Assembly (NCBI GenBank): GCA_013399875.1
Contig: VXAZ01002369.1
Location: forward strand, 889,459-953,458
Length of the DNA stretch: 64,000 nucleotides
From: Gymnorhina tibicen
Taxonomy: Eukaryota > Chordata > Aves > Passeriformes > Artamidae
Direction of reading: 5' to 3'
Part shown: one piece after another, positions 48,627 through 61,330 of the stretch
Numbering within the stretch: the stretch's first letter is position 1
How the letters are laid out: each line of letters opens with the position of its first letter
The notes under the pieces: generated by a model
Database searches by the model: none
Seen by the model: only the letters and a program-made list of their open reading frames with translations
What the model was told of the DNA's origin: nothing
Made by a program: the position numbers and the translations under genes

Positions 48627-51600
48627 TTTGAAAATATATGAAATCTCAGGAACTTCTTCAATCACCCCTTATCTACACTGGCTGCCATCGCTGAAAGCAA
48701 GAGGCTTATCTCAGATATTGACCCAGGACAATTTTATTGAAATTGTGTGAACTTGCTCTGACTCTCTCTGAAATATACGGAAATTCAGTATAAGCACAGA
48801 GGCCCGGAACAATTCCCAAGGGACTCGGGACCGCAGTATACAAAGGTGTCTCTGGATGAGGAGGCGTAGCTCAGTGATGGAGAGCAGTGGGGATAAAGGG
48901 AACCATTTCTCATCTTTCTGCTTCTGGTCCCAACAAGCTCATGGATCATCTCCTCATCAGATAACAGCAAGTGAGATCCAGTCCACCTAATTCAGATGGA
49001 CTCTCTTGCACGGGTATATTACACACAAGTACTGTTCTTTAAACCTTGCTTAAATGCTAGCTGTCTAATGGCAATTCCATTTGCAAACTTTCAAAAGCAT
49101 CTTGTTCTTTCCAGCACAAGGAAGCTGAGTGCTTATTTTACAAGGACTGCAGCACTGGTGTCTAAAACCTGGATTCTCTTCTGATCTGCAGTGCTATTTT
49201 GACTTGAACCTTCTGCTCCCTGGAGATGGACTCAATGGTCCTTCTACTGCCAACTTCTGCCTCCAGCTGCCTCATTTTCCCGATTCAGTGAAACATCTGC
49301 TGTTGAGTGGCTCTTCTGGTATCAATATCACTGCAATAGCCAGGCAGTCCAACACCAAGGCCATGAGTATACAGGGTAGATATCTCAACAGACTGATCAC
49401 CAATCAATCAATGAGAGTGACCAAGTTCAGTCTCGACAAACTTTTCTTAGAGGGAGCCAACACCTCATCAGGATGACAAAAACCTTGGAAAACACAGCAA
49501 TATGGAAGACACTGTCAAGTTCAGGCAGTTGATGCTGTGCCAAAAGACCCATCAGAGCTGCTTCAGATCCTCAAGTGGAATTCCTTTATGTTCAGGCACT
49601 GACTTGTCTTGCCAAATATTTCTAATGCGATTTGCATACCTCAGAAAAGATCCCAAACTTTGCAAGTTAAGCCAAAACACAAGCCCAGCCAAAGCCTCCA
49701 CCTGCGCAAAATGTTTATTTTTAGCAGCTGCAGACTTAGGGGAGCCTGGCAATAAATTTGACCTGCAGCTGCTCATCAGGCCAACACTGTGTCAACAAAT
49801 GGCAGGCTGGCAACGAACACACTGAACACAGTGCTACCCAATTTATTCAATGCATTCCTAATCACAGGGGAGACAAATGGTGGTACATGCAGGAGACCCA
49901 GATTTAGAGGAGGCTCCTGTTCATTCATTTGAGAAAGATCTGGCTTGAACTCCCTTATTATCTTGTTGGCCACTTCCATCCATGCCCATTCATGGATTGT
50001 TTGTTTACTACTTCACAAAGGAAGCAGGTGCTTAACAACAGGTGTTTGATCACAAAGTTTTCATTGGACTTCACTGTGAGCAGGGGAAAATGAAACAAAA
50101 CACTGCAAAAGTGTAGATGCAACTCACGTCCACAGACGTCTCTCCTGACTCCAGTCCTGGCGGGGAGGGAATTACCCTGGGGTGCACTGGTGAGATGCTG
50201 CATCCAGGCAGCACGTGCGGCTGAGCAGCTGCGCAATGTCCAAGCTTGCACAGCTTTCTGCTCCCACCAGCAATGCCAAAGAAGGAGGCAAGGACCAAGC
50301 ACGGTGGGGAACTGAGGAGCCCACAGCATTCCTCTGTGCCTTCCTTGGTCATGCAGTGGCCTGCAAAGGGACCGGGGAGGGCTCTGGTGCAGTGGGGCAA
50401 GGCAGGAGGGAGGGGACAGTGTTTCTCAGTGAGAATGCAGCAGTCACGAGCAAGGAGGAAAAAGACAGGGAGTAGGACAGTCTTTGTGCTCAGGTCTGGG
50501 GCAAAGGGGTGAGGGAAGACAAAAGCCCATGGCTGTGATCCATCAGCTTCTGTACAGCTGAGACATCCCAAGCCTGCACTAGTTTTGCCTTTCTCAGGTC
50601 AGAGGGAGACACAAATGTGTGGAAACAGACCTTGGGTCAGGCCCATCTCATATGCAGGACCTTGCAGTACATCTAACCCACAGAGCTTCACTGACTCAGC
50701 CCAAACCCCAGCAGGGTCTGGAAAGCACCATTGATCCCATGGGCTGAGTCAGCCATTGCAGCACTCGCAGCAGCTCCGCTCGCAGAGAGGTTCAGGGACC
50801 CTCACCTCCTGTTCCCAGAGCAAGAGTGTGATGGAGAGGTGAAATATTTGATTTCAGGTAATGGAGAGGTTGTCATCTGCTCTCTTTCTTTTCCAACATC
50901 CTTGCCAGATTATTCACAGCTAAATTTAAATGGAGAACAGTTTCACAGGTGAAACAAATACGAGGCCAGGCTGCATGTCACCTTGTTACCTTTGCTGCCT
51001 TGGCTAAGTGAGGTAGGTTTTTTAATTCTGCTGTGCTCAGTGATGATCAACAAGCAGCCCTGGCAGCGTTTGACTGGTGAGGAGGCACCACTCTTGGCAC
51101 CTGTGTCTGGCACGGGCTTGCCCAAATGCCAAGGGGACTCGCAGTCTGAGGGTTAAACACCAGCTTTTCTCCCAGCTGAGAAAAACTTCACTGGACAGAA
51201 AGCAGGAATGACACACAACCTTCGCATAACCCGACCCCTCTGGGCACATACCTTCAACAGACAGCTAAAAAAAAAAAAACTTTTAAAGCTCTTTATCTGA
51301 TAGACAAGTTATTATTATACTGAAAGAAGGGAAACATCAGAGACAAAATTCTGAACAGTGCTGACTTCCCACAAATCCCATTAAATGAATTTTAAAAAAA
51401 GGCCAAGAAAACAATAAAACTCTTCACCCTTAATCCTGGATTTATACATGTGTTGTAATTAAATATAAATTGAATTTCAAAGCCATTTCAAATAAAAGGC
51501 CAGCTCAAGAGGCAGAATGATAGAGAGATCTATATATAAACATCAGTTATATGAACACCTACTCTACTCAATGCCAACATAACATAACCACCAACAGCTC

Positions 51601-52767
51601 AATACCCTGTTACACAACACTGGCCAAGTTTTTGTAAATTTGGTAAAGAAATGGTACTTCAGAGGAAACATGCGAAAACAACGGCCTGGCAGGGGGAAAG
51701 CACATTCCTACTACAACCATTAACTCAAAAAAGAAATTGGGAAGAGCCCTCCCTCTTTGAAATCGACTTCCGTGTGTTCTGTTTTCCAAATACCTGGTGA
51801 AGGTATTTTTGGGCCCCAGACCACAGGTCTGATTTTGGCCATCCACTGTTAGCCTGTGAAATAATTGCTATGTTTTACCATCCTTTCTTTGCAGGATTAG
51901 AGGAGAGGAAGATGGCAGGAAGGGATGCCTCTGGCTGAACACAGGGAGGATACTTTCAGCAAGAAGCCAGGCAGGTCTCTGGACAGAGGCCATGCAAACC
52001 TCCACCCAATCAGATCCAGACTGGAAAAAGCTGGGAGTGGGCTGCGCTAATCTTAGAGCTGGCCCTCCTTCCAGCACAGCACCTGACTGGAGCCCTCATG
52101 GGGTTCCATCCCACCTGAGATACAGGAGATGCCACATCCTCAATGGATTTGGCAGCCTCAGACCAGAGCTTGGAACGCCCAGGTTTAGTTTCCAGCTCTG
52201 CCACAAATTCCACATGTTACCCTGGGCAGGGAAACCTAATCCCCATGCTTCCCTTCTCCATTACCTCCGCTCTTCCTGCTTGTCCGTCTCCTCTGATTAA
52301 ATGTTGAACTCTAAAAGCAGGGGCTGTGTGTTCATATGGTGTTTCAAGCAGTGTGGCTTGATAGGATTTGGCACATTCATGTGTAGTGAAATAAATCAAT
52401 CAATAGTCAGGAGAGTTACATTACAGCGTAGCGTGGGCAGAGACATCTACTACAGGGTCTACCCTTATTTTCTTGATTTGATTCCAAGAATCTTAAGGAT
52501 AATTTTGCTTAAGTATGTAATGAAAGATTAGGGCTAAATCTGTAATAAACATGAAAATGAAGTTATGCCTCACAATGAATAGTCATTATTGTCCTCCTCC
52601 TAGTAAAAGTTTATTACACACAAAAGCATTCTGGAGGGATGGGTAGCTATTAAAATGCCTACACACCTAATTCTGGTTTCACTGCTGCACAAAGCAGTGG
52701 CTTCATGCAGTGGCTTCTTCCCCTGCAAGATCCCAAAAATAAATGGCAGTTGTTTACTGTAAAGAAC
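48627..52767. other. Non-coding; longest ORF of the window
   Basis: A GC-richer patch (50100-50570) holds a 166-codon minus-strand frame (50071-50571) that is also open in plus-strand frames (50215-50475, 50246-50512). This is the pattern of stop-poor GC-rich DNA rather than coding. An octamer ATTTGCAT-type site (GATTTGCATA) is at about 49629-49638. A 13-base A run lies at 51267-51279. Confidence 0.45.
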
Positions 52768-52792
52768 AAAAAAAAAAAGGGGGGGGGGGGGG
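52768..52792. repeat. Adjacent homopolymers A11 and G14
   Basis: Eleven A (52768-52778) run directly into fourteen G (52779-52792). Such a G run can form quadruplex structure and is prone to length error, so the exact count may be unreliable in assembly. Confidence 0.9.
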
Positions 52793-53099
52793 AATGCAGG
52801 AATGTATTTATGCACCGAAACAACCGCTCCCTTTTGTTTCAGCAGAGCTACTGTACAGCGAGAGTGAACTGTGCCTGCTGCCTTTCCCAGCTGTCAGTGG
52901 CTCACCAACACCACACCTTCCCTGCCTGCCTGCTGCCAAACCCGACCTCTTGGGTCCTTCTAAGTAACCACTGGCATCGTTCCGGTGCAAACCCTCTGCC
53001 ACCCCGCTGATGGAGGACAACAGCATGGCAGGAAACCTGCTGGAAATGACAGTGAGAAATGTTCCAGCACCGAACAGCAAAGCCATAGACTCTCTTAAA
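52793..53099. other. Non-coding, nothing recognised
   Basis: GC-richer short segment with overlapping chance frames on both strands. Confidence 0.5.
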
Positions 53100-53710
53100 C
53101 CAGCCATTACAGTGCCTATATTTTAATTTTAATGGCAAATCTTACGGAACAGACATGTTGGAAGAGCAATAAATAATAAGTTATTGTACCCAGTCCTTCA
53201 TTTTTGAATAGTTAAGGAGATTAATGTACTCGTCTGCATTACTACTCTGAGCTATTCTGAAAGGAAACCCCAGGCGGAGCATCTTCTCCATGGCCACGGA
53301 CGTACCAAACCGTGGGCGTGCTTTGCCACGGGCCTCCACAAAACATACTGCAGCATCTTGTTTGGATTGTCTTCTCTAAATAAAAGGTAGATCAATAAAT
53401 AAATTTAATTAGCACATTAGAATAGCCATTATTTGCTCTGACACATAATGAGGGAAATGAAACAACTTCAAAAGAGATCCCCTCAATTAACACAAGACTT
53501 TATAATGGCACTAGAATATCATCTTATCACAGATCTAAATAGCCTGGATTGCAATTTCTCTCTGACACATACTGGCATGCTCCTGACAGTCATACTATCA
53601 TTAGAGGGATCTGTCTGCACTTCCATGATATCCCTAATCCCCTGTTTTGAATATTTAATAACTACAGCAAATGAAAATCAGTGCACCATACTTCAGAGAT
53701 AATTCCCGTA
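53100..53710. promoter_or_regulatory. Candidate regulatory element with CpG cluster
   Basis: Seven CpGs in about 100 bases (53230-53330, including CCACGGACG and CCGTGGGCGTG). They are flanked by AT-rich motif-bearing DNA: TTTTAATTTTAATGG near 53121, TTTAATTAGCAC with TAATTA at 53406-53411, and CTATTTAG-like and ATTTAATAAC cores further on. An 84-codon frame at 53448-53702 overlaps this and has no recognisable domain. Function inferred only. Confidence 0.3.
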
Positions 53711-56292
53711 ACAAGGACGGAGGGGCTGTATTGCTGCAGCCTATTCTTCTAGCTGTTCCCACTCAAACTTCTCAGCATTTCCCTGTGGAAAAGTCAGAAG
53801 ACCTGGCTTTGTTGTGGGTAGAACTGGCTCTGTCATGCAGTTATCCATAGCTGCAGACCCTGAAATGCAATTCATCAACACGGAGCAAACCTATCGCTGG
53901 ATTACGCACTTCTCCTCTGTGCCTACAGCTGAATCAGCAGCCCTGCTTGGCCACGTGGGACATACAGGTACAGCATGAAGAACAACTCTAAAATTAAGGA
54001 AATTCAGCACAAAAAAAGATTAATCTCTTCAGTATATTTTTGTTGTTGTTAAAATCTCTAACAATATTTTACAAGGGAAAATCACAAAAGTTGTTCTTCA
54101 GAACAACTCCACTGGGTCTCAAACAAAATCGCAGAATAATCTTTCAGTGAAATCACGAACCAGTTTTACTACAGGCAAAACCACTGAGATTTTCCTTAAA
54201 AGACAAGCAAAATTACCTACACATGACCAAGATGCTGCAAGCCTTTCTTATTAGGATACTAGCTGAAAAGCAGTCAATAAAGATTTCTCACATCTTCAAT
54301 TAGTCGTCTTTTTTTTTTTTTTTTTTAAGAAAGAAAACCTTTCTTGCAAAAAGGAGGAAAAATTCCTCAAAACAGCATTTTCCCAGGCTTGCAACGAAGT
54401 ATAATTCTAAAACTGTTGGGTCAAAAAAAAAAAAAAGCTTTATGGTAGTTTTCAACACCTATGACTCATCCATAGGCAAAGGCAGAAGTCTGCAAAGACA
54501 GCAGTTCTGTGCAACACATAGGTTCTTCTTTTAATGTACAAATCAAATGCCTAATGCCAGTGCTCACTAGGGGTTGTGTTCAGCAAAAAAAAACCAGGCA
54601 GCTCTACTAGCTGCTACTTTTCAACATCCACAGATATCTATGAAAAAAATGGTGTAACTGTAAGAAAAACAACAGGCATCTTTCATCTTAACTTACTGTT
54701 AATTAAGCTGCTCATATAATTTATTTCTTGGTAATTTTACAAAGAACCTAAGCAACTGTGAACTCAGTTCAAAAGCAGAAAAAAAACCCCTTTCTTTGAA
54801 GGTTTCTGTGAAATTCTACTGCATGTGCATGGAAAAAATAACCTTGTCAGTACAAAATGCCTTAAAGGAATCTCCCATCAAAACCCCAGCGAGGATGTAG
54901 ACTCTTGACTGAAAAGAAGAGATCAGTGCAGTCTCTGGAGACAGTATCAAAGGCAGAGACGCTAAGCAACAGCAGATTTAGCAGATCTCTCACTTCCATC
55001 TCTTCACTCCAGGACGCCAGCCACCTCAAGAGACTAGCTCACATCAAACAGAGAAAACGATCAGCTATAGGCTCAAAATTAAGCTTACACGGTTTCACAA
55101 AAGACCTGAGTGTTTCTGAGAGATAAATACACAGCTGAATTTTGAACAAGGAGCACGCCGACCGCTGACGGCATCCTGCTCGTCTCCATCAGCAGCTTTG
55201 ACGGGAGCCATGGCAGAATTCCATGCATGCAGCACTGAGGATGCTCACTGGCACCGACAGGCTCCCGCGTACACAAACACCCGTGCCTGTTAATTCCCCA
55301 GGTAAATATGCAAACCACAAAGGTTTGACATCACTTATATAAAGAATGGTTAAAATACAAGTTCAAGAGACACTGCTGAGAAAGACCTGGATGGCTGGAC
55401 AGAAAGCACTACAACGTTTGGGACAATGAAGGAAGAGATGCCAAGAGATCACACGAATGCTAAAATAGGGAGCTGCAGTTTGTTCCAAACATGGACCATG
55501 CCGTAACAGCAACTTGAAGCTCATGGGGGATGCAGATTCTTGATAACATTAAAGCAAATCTCCTACTTCTAAAAGCCAGTCTACATGCCATCACTTGGCA
55601 GACATTTAAATTGAAAATCTTTACAGTTACAAATTAGTGGTTTTGAACACTTACTCAAAATACCGCTTGTTTCAAGGCAAAATCTGCTCCGACACAACAC
55701 AGAGGTATGGTGCTCCATCAACTGAAAATCTGTTGGTTTTTAGGTTTTTGTTTGGGTTTTCTTTCTGCAGGACAAGCAGCCTTGTCCTAGCTCTAGGTCA
55801 CAACCAGCACTACATATTTTCTAAGATAAAAATGCTGGCTTTCCTCTTCCATGATTGCATGATGCAGACTGATTAAACATTTGTCCTCTAAAATTGGAAA
55901 TGTTGTTTTACATCAGGAAATCATAGAGGTTTTGATTTGTTTTGGCTTTCATTCACAGTTTGCCCCTCTGAAAAATGATACAGGAAGTACCCAAAACATA
56001 CTGTACTTCCACCCTACATAAAGATAAGGTCTATCAAAAATCCTGTCACTTGTGATGGATAACATTTGCAGGAACAAATACATAAATAGCAATACTCTGA
56101 AACTGCCTTCTATTCACATATTCAAATCTTTGCAAATTAGACATCTTTACGATGTCTGGAACAGTATAGAACAAAAATGGCAACAGATCCCACCCCAACC
56201 TCACTGGGAGATTCTGGGTGAGCTGCTGGAGAACTGTCGTGTGTCATGCGGTAGTGCTTGGCAATGTTTCCTCCCCCACAGGAGTACTAGCT
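53711..56292. other. Non-coding with poly(T)/poly(A) runs
   Basis: Contains T18 (54309-54326) and A14 (54423-54436). A serine/lysine-rich 73-codon frame (54905-55126) has no recognisable domain. Confidence 0.5.
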
Positions 56293-56339
56293 TATCAACT
56301 GGCAGGTGGAGCAATTATCAACTGGGAGGGTGGAGCAAG
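56293..56339 (+). repeat. 23/24-bp tandem duplication, two copies
   Basis: TATCAACTGGCAGGTGGAGC (56293-56312) with a three-base end, followed at once by TATCAACTGGGAGGGTGGAG and its end. Copies differ by one substitution and one-base indels. Its second copy runs directly into the polypurine tract. Confidence 0.8.
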
Positions 56340-56387
56340 AAGAGAAAAAGAAAGCAAAAAGAAGGGGAAAAACAAGAAGGAGAAAGC
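56336..56387. repeat. Polypurine (A/G-rich) tract
   Basis: A/G-rich run interrupted only by isolated C (GAGAAAAAGAAAGC, then AAAAAGAAGGGG and further). It produces a spurious lysine/glutamate-rich frame at 56052-56438 and 56218-56409. Confidence 0.8.
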
Positions 56388-58019
56388 CTATTCCTTCATA
56401 AAATTTTAAATCTCAAAATTGTTGGCAGATCCCCATGAAGCTTCCAACTTCTTTCCTGGTGAGAAATCCCACACAAGCAGGAATGACTTCCAAACACAAC
56501 TTGAATGGCAATGTTTTTACATATAAGCTTCTCCATGCCTCAGTTATCCAGCTGTAACGTGGAGACAATTGTATGCCTTGCCACACTGAAGTTTTCTGAA
56601 AATAAAAACATATGTATTTGAGGCAACCAGACAAGATATGGTAGGATTGATTGCCCCCAAAATGTCTCAAAAAAATTAGTATTATCTCAGAGAAAATTTT
56701 CAATTACATGCAATAAATACTCTCCAGCTATGACACAGTGAGTTAATTCCTAATTATTCACTGTGCTCAGAAACATTTTTTATCTCGTCTTTGATTCCTT
56801 GCTTTTCAGATATGCCTCTTTTCTCAGTCATTTCCTCCAGGCAAAAATACTCCCCAGGTAAAGTGAAAACACGACATCAAATAGAAACCAAAATAGCAGG
56901 GAATGCTGGTGTACAGAGTGGTTATTGTGCTTGCTGTAATAGCCTGATGCAAGAGCTGCACAAAAGTCCTGTGATAATACAAATATAAAATCCTCGCACA
57001 CACAAAGATACACGCTGAGGCATGAAATAAATGAATGCCTACTACTGAGTTACATCAAGGCTGAATTTTCCCCTGGAGTCCATGATTGATTAATTCCCGT
57101 AACTTTGGTACCTGAAAGACAGGAGATTTTTCTTGGTAGTAAAGAGCCTTATAAGATATACTTAAACGGATTATGTTGATACCTTTCATGATGTAACCCT
57201 AATGATAATTTAATTGAAAAAGTGCTTTAAGCCATAATAGCAGAGAAGACAGGATTTCCTTTTTTCACTTTGACAATTATGGGCCAGTTCAGAACTGCTC
57301 TCAAAATAAGGAAGAAGACAAATTTCCAATCAACTTAAAAGAATGTGTCAAATTCTGCATTAGTTTTCCTCAAGCCAAATACGGAAATGTACTGGCATCA
57401 AAGCCCACAGATTTTTCTCATCTCTATTCCCAGATCTTTCCTCTTCCATCATGGAAACCAGTCTATGTTTATCCATGTGCAAGCGTGCTCATTACTGTGC
57501 CACCTCGTACCATTTTTGCCATCTGCTCCTCAGAGCAAAGAGCTCCCCAGTGACTGAGGAGCCAGTGGGCAAGGCTACCTGACTTTTACCTGTTGTTCTC
57601 TATACTTTCTTCAATCTTACATCTTTTAGTGCTTCACATGCATTTCTTGAGACGCTCTCAGGTTTATAAGACTGAGAGCATCATGCCACTCATGAGCATA
57701 TGATCATTATCGTCATGCGCACTGGTACCACCACTTCACAGACATACTGAGGGTAGAGACAGAGTAAAATTTTTTACTTTTATAGGATCGTTTTCCTTTC
57801 CATAGCTTCCTGCTGATTTAGATACTTCTTGTAGCCAGCCTGTGGGGTGCACATGAACCAGGACCCATGATAAAACTTCATTCACGGGGACAGCGCAGCA
57901 GGACATGGTAGGAGCTTGTCCATGATCCCGTCGTGTCTCCCAGGCTAGGAGAGAGATGTGGCAGCCAGCTGAAAAAGCTGATTTTCTGCCAGTATTTTCA
58001 GAGGGCAGTCAGGATGAGC
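56388..58019. other. Non-coding, a few homeodomain-like cores
   Basis: No gene or repeat. ATTA-rich patches at about 56740-56760 (TTAATTCCTAATTATTC) and 57198-57218 (CTAATGATAATTTAATTG). Confidence 0.45.
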
Positions 58020-58460
58020 TAGGTATTTATAGATCAGCTAACCTGGTATTGATTTCAGGCAAAATAACATAAAAGCTGTTATAAATGCAATCAGTAAAGA
58101 ATTAAGGGTTGGTAACATAACTAATGAAAATCAACAAAGTATTATGGAAAAGCTTATTGCATAAGCTTGGTATCATTGCACTTATGGTTGGAAGTACTGC
58201 TGGGGAAATAACACACTTAAAACTACTGTCAGGCATTGGAATTAGTTTTACATGACATTCCAATTAAAAATTATCAGTGGACGTAATCAATAGAGAAGAA
58301 AATAGATTAAAAAGCTGGCTGATCTATCCTAAAAAGTAATTGTAGATGGGAAGCTATCAGCAATTACAGATATTTCTATGGCAATTTTACATGGATTTGG
58401 TCTCAATCCAGTGTTGCTCAAATTCTGTCAGTAACTGGGGGATAAAGTGAGTAATATTAA
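58020..58460. promoter_or_regulatory. Candidate regulatory element (ATTA-rich)
   Basis: Three CAATTA/TAATTG cores at 58261-58266, 58338-58343 and 58371-58376, GTAATCAATAG near 58283, and an inverted repeat AAGCTTATTGCATAAGCTT at 58150-58168 whose centre resembles a C/EBP or PAR-bZIP site (TTATGCAATAA on the minus strand). No ORF or repeat. Enhancer role inferred from motif density. Confidence 0.25.
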
Positions 58461-61059
58461 CAATATCCCCGACAAAGGTCTTTGGAAAAACAGTACTAAG
58501 TAAGTGAACATCAGACCAGATCAGTTCCAGAGAGTGAAGCACAATAATTGATAAAGGAGGCTCAGCCTCAAATAACCAACCTCCCAGTATCCTCTCATTT
58601 CAAGTTCACATATGTACAAATAAAAAACATAGGTTACCCACAAAGGGCACAGGATGCACTTGAAAAGCTGTGACTTAAAGGCATTTGTGACCACCGTGGC
58701 TGACCAGTCAAATGTATAATTACCACACAAACCAGTCACAGAGAAAACCATCTCTCATGTATGGAAACTGGAGAAGGAAGTCGATACTTGCGACTGGAAA
58801 TGATGCGAATGAAGCATTTACAGCACACGAAAACTTCTGGCACCCACTTTTTCCAAAAGGACGTTGACCAGCTGAAAACTACTCAGAAAAGGGAAAACAA
58901 TGATCTGTCCTCTGGGTACTTTGCCATATTCTGAAAACAAGAAACAAAAAGGAAAACACACACATACAGCCTACCAAATGAACAAAAACAACAACACAAA
59001 AAGCCTGAGACCCAAGTCTAGCTCTCAATTTGTCAAGGAGAAGGAGGAATTGGAAACACCTTGCATCATCTGTAGAAAGAATCCCAGATGTGCACAGCAA
59101 TAAAAACTTGAGTGGATGAAGTCACGATGAAGGAAAAGGAAACACAAACAGATAAACTGTACTTCTCACCCCTTCTCCTCTAATATCAGCCTTATTATCC
59201 AGCTACACTCCATGGCCCAGAACCTGAAAGACAGAAGGAATGAAGAGGAGGAGGCAGCAGCACTGGGAAGTACAAAGCAACGTGCACTAAGATAGGAAGC
59301 AGCTAAGCAGGCATAAGTGCTGATGCTACAAACAGCAGGGCACTGACAGTGTCCCTCCGATAAGCGGGAAAGCTTTCTTTCCCAGCTATTCAACAATCCT
59401 CTGCCTAAGGCATAAACATACTCTTCAGCCATAGAATTCCATCCCTATCTATAATGAAGACAAGAACTATGTATGTGCGTGCACTGACTGGTGAGGAAGC
59501 TCAGAGTAGTTTCTACCCTCAACTTGCTTTTCCAGAAAATTTATTTGTATCATTGAGCAATCACTTTGATGAAAACCCTGCAATTTATTTTGCCTTCCAA
59601 AGCGGTGACATCAGCACTCCCTAGGCAGGAGGGATCCAGAGAGTCAGAAGAGTTATCACCTAGCCACAGACACAGTCAGGTTTTGGTCACCCAGTGGGCT
59701 TTTCACACCTGATTCAACCACAAGGACCTTGGCCACCTTTCATGATGGTGCTCAAACCCACGTCTAATCACCTACTACCCTCAACTACCACAGCAGTAGT
59801 GCTTCTCCCTTCATTTCACAAATATTCTGAGAAACAAAATACATAGCAAAAATAATACAAAATGTTATTTAGTCACGTAAAAACGAAATAGCTCCAGAAG
59901 ATATCCAAGAGGATAGATATCCTTTTCAGTCTGTCACCTAAACATTAATGGGTACCAGTGACTTGCTCAGATAACTTCAAATTTTCTTTGTGGTCCCTTG
60001 CAGGTGTTCTACTTCTGGTTTTGTGAGATGAGGGAGGAAAGGATTAGTTAAGCCCAAGAGAGTCAGAACTGGCATTACAAAGCAATAATATGAATGGGCT
60101 GGCCCAGTTTCAGCTTTTCAAACAGTCCTATATTTCTAGAGACATCCTAAGGTCGTGAGCACTATACGAGCCTTCTGTTTGTTGTATGCACCCAGAACGT
60201 TTTCATATGGCCGAAATTTAATACTTGCATTCTCAGGCGTTTCCATTCACTGGTGCTCCATGCATCCCTCCTGTATTTTCTCACTTTTCATTGCTGCACA
60301 TCCCTTCGTGGATATGCAGCACTCTTCCCCAGATATGTAAAAACAAGTTATTTCATCTCTAACATACTGCTTATCATACGCTTATCACCCACACTTCTGA
60401 CAGGGAAATCATGGAGGCACAGAAATCAGCATAAAGACTAGCACATTAAGGGATAAAAGAGAAGCATTAAGAAAAACTTAACACAAGAAAAGGGGACAGA
60501 AAAAGACAAGGTTAGATCTAGACATGATGTGAACAGAATGAATACGCCCACAGGGCATAGAGGATGCAAACAGTAGGTGGTCTTTAAAGCTCTCATCTTC
60601 ATTCCCAATAAACTAGAGGTGGCAGCTGGAGAATGCAGGAAGCCTACAGATAACCTCACCACCATTACCTTCGCTGTCAGTGTGTCCCACCACCATACTC
60701 TGGAATTCAGCCTGCACACCTACTGGCCATTTACCACTGAACAACATGTCCCACCTTCCTCCTCCCTGAGCTCACAGCTGCGAGATCCCAATTCCTTCAC
60801 GCCAGCCCCAGTGTTCATCTGACCTGGGCCACTGATACGGCAATTTAGGGATCTAAGCTGACAGAAGACGTTTCACTTTTAATCCTCCTCACATCTGGTA
60901 GCAGTTTGGTTCTCTGAACTGGCTCCCCAAGGGTGAGAGGGGCACCAGCCACCATGGTGTAGGAGGCTGAAGCAGCACCAGCACTGCCAGCAGCCACCAG
61001 CCTGGCCACGAGCAGAGCCTCAGCACGAAACTGTGCCCTTGTTTAGCACGAGACCCTGT
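58461..61059. other. Non-coding, nothing recognised
   Basis: Frames up to 93 codons on either strand without similarity I can name. An A/C-rich patch lies at about 58950-59000. Confidence 0.5.
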
Positions 61060-61330
61060 TTTCTAACAGTATCACATTCATTACCTTACAGAGCACCTTC
61101 TGAATGAGGATACGCTACATTTTTGAGTGATCAGTCAAACCCAAACAATCAATTACACCTTTTGTCAAAACTGTTTACGCTTTCACACTGTGCTGGAGTC
61201 ATTAAGAATGAACACTGAGCAGGACTGGTTATTTATCCTCCTCCTCTTGCCCTGAAAGGGAATTAATCTTAAACTTTCCGTTTAATGATCTCAATAAAGG
61301 CTCACTGTAAATGACAGCAGGCTGCACTGA
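61060..61330. promoter_or_regulatory. Candidate regulatory stretch (weak)
   Basis: Repeat-free block with TGATCAGTCA, AACAATCAATTACACC (SOX-like plus CAATTA), GGAATTAATC and CCGTTTAATGATC. Motif content only. Confidence 0.18.

Noticed and set aside
50071..50571. 166-codon minus-strand frame, longest in the window
   Set aside because: No domain or family resemblance; GC-rich stop-poor DNA with plus-strand frames open over the same bases; no splice or promoter context.
53448..53702. 84-codon frame in a candidate regulatory block
   Set aside because: No family resemblance; more simply explained as chance in AT-rich, motif-dense DNA.
54905..55126. Serine/lysine-rich 73-codon frame that looks protein-like
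   Set aside because: No domain recognised, no splice sites or Kozak-type start found, and A-rich local composition explains the residue bias.
56828..56858. Strong acceptor followed by CCCCAG/GTAAAG
   Set aside because: Would give a 16-base or 36-base exon with a mediocre donor and no neighbours; not distinguishable from chance.
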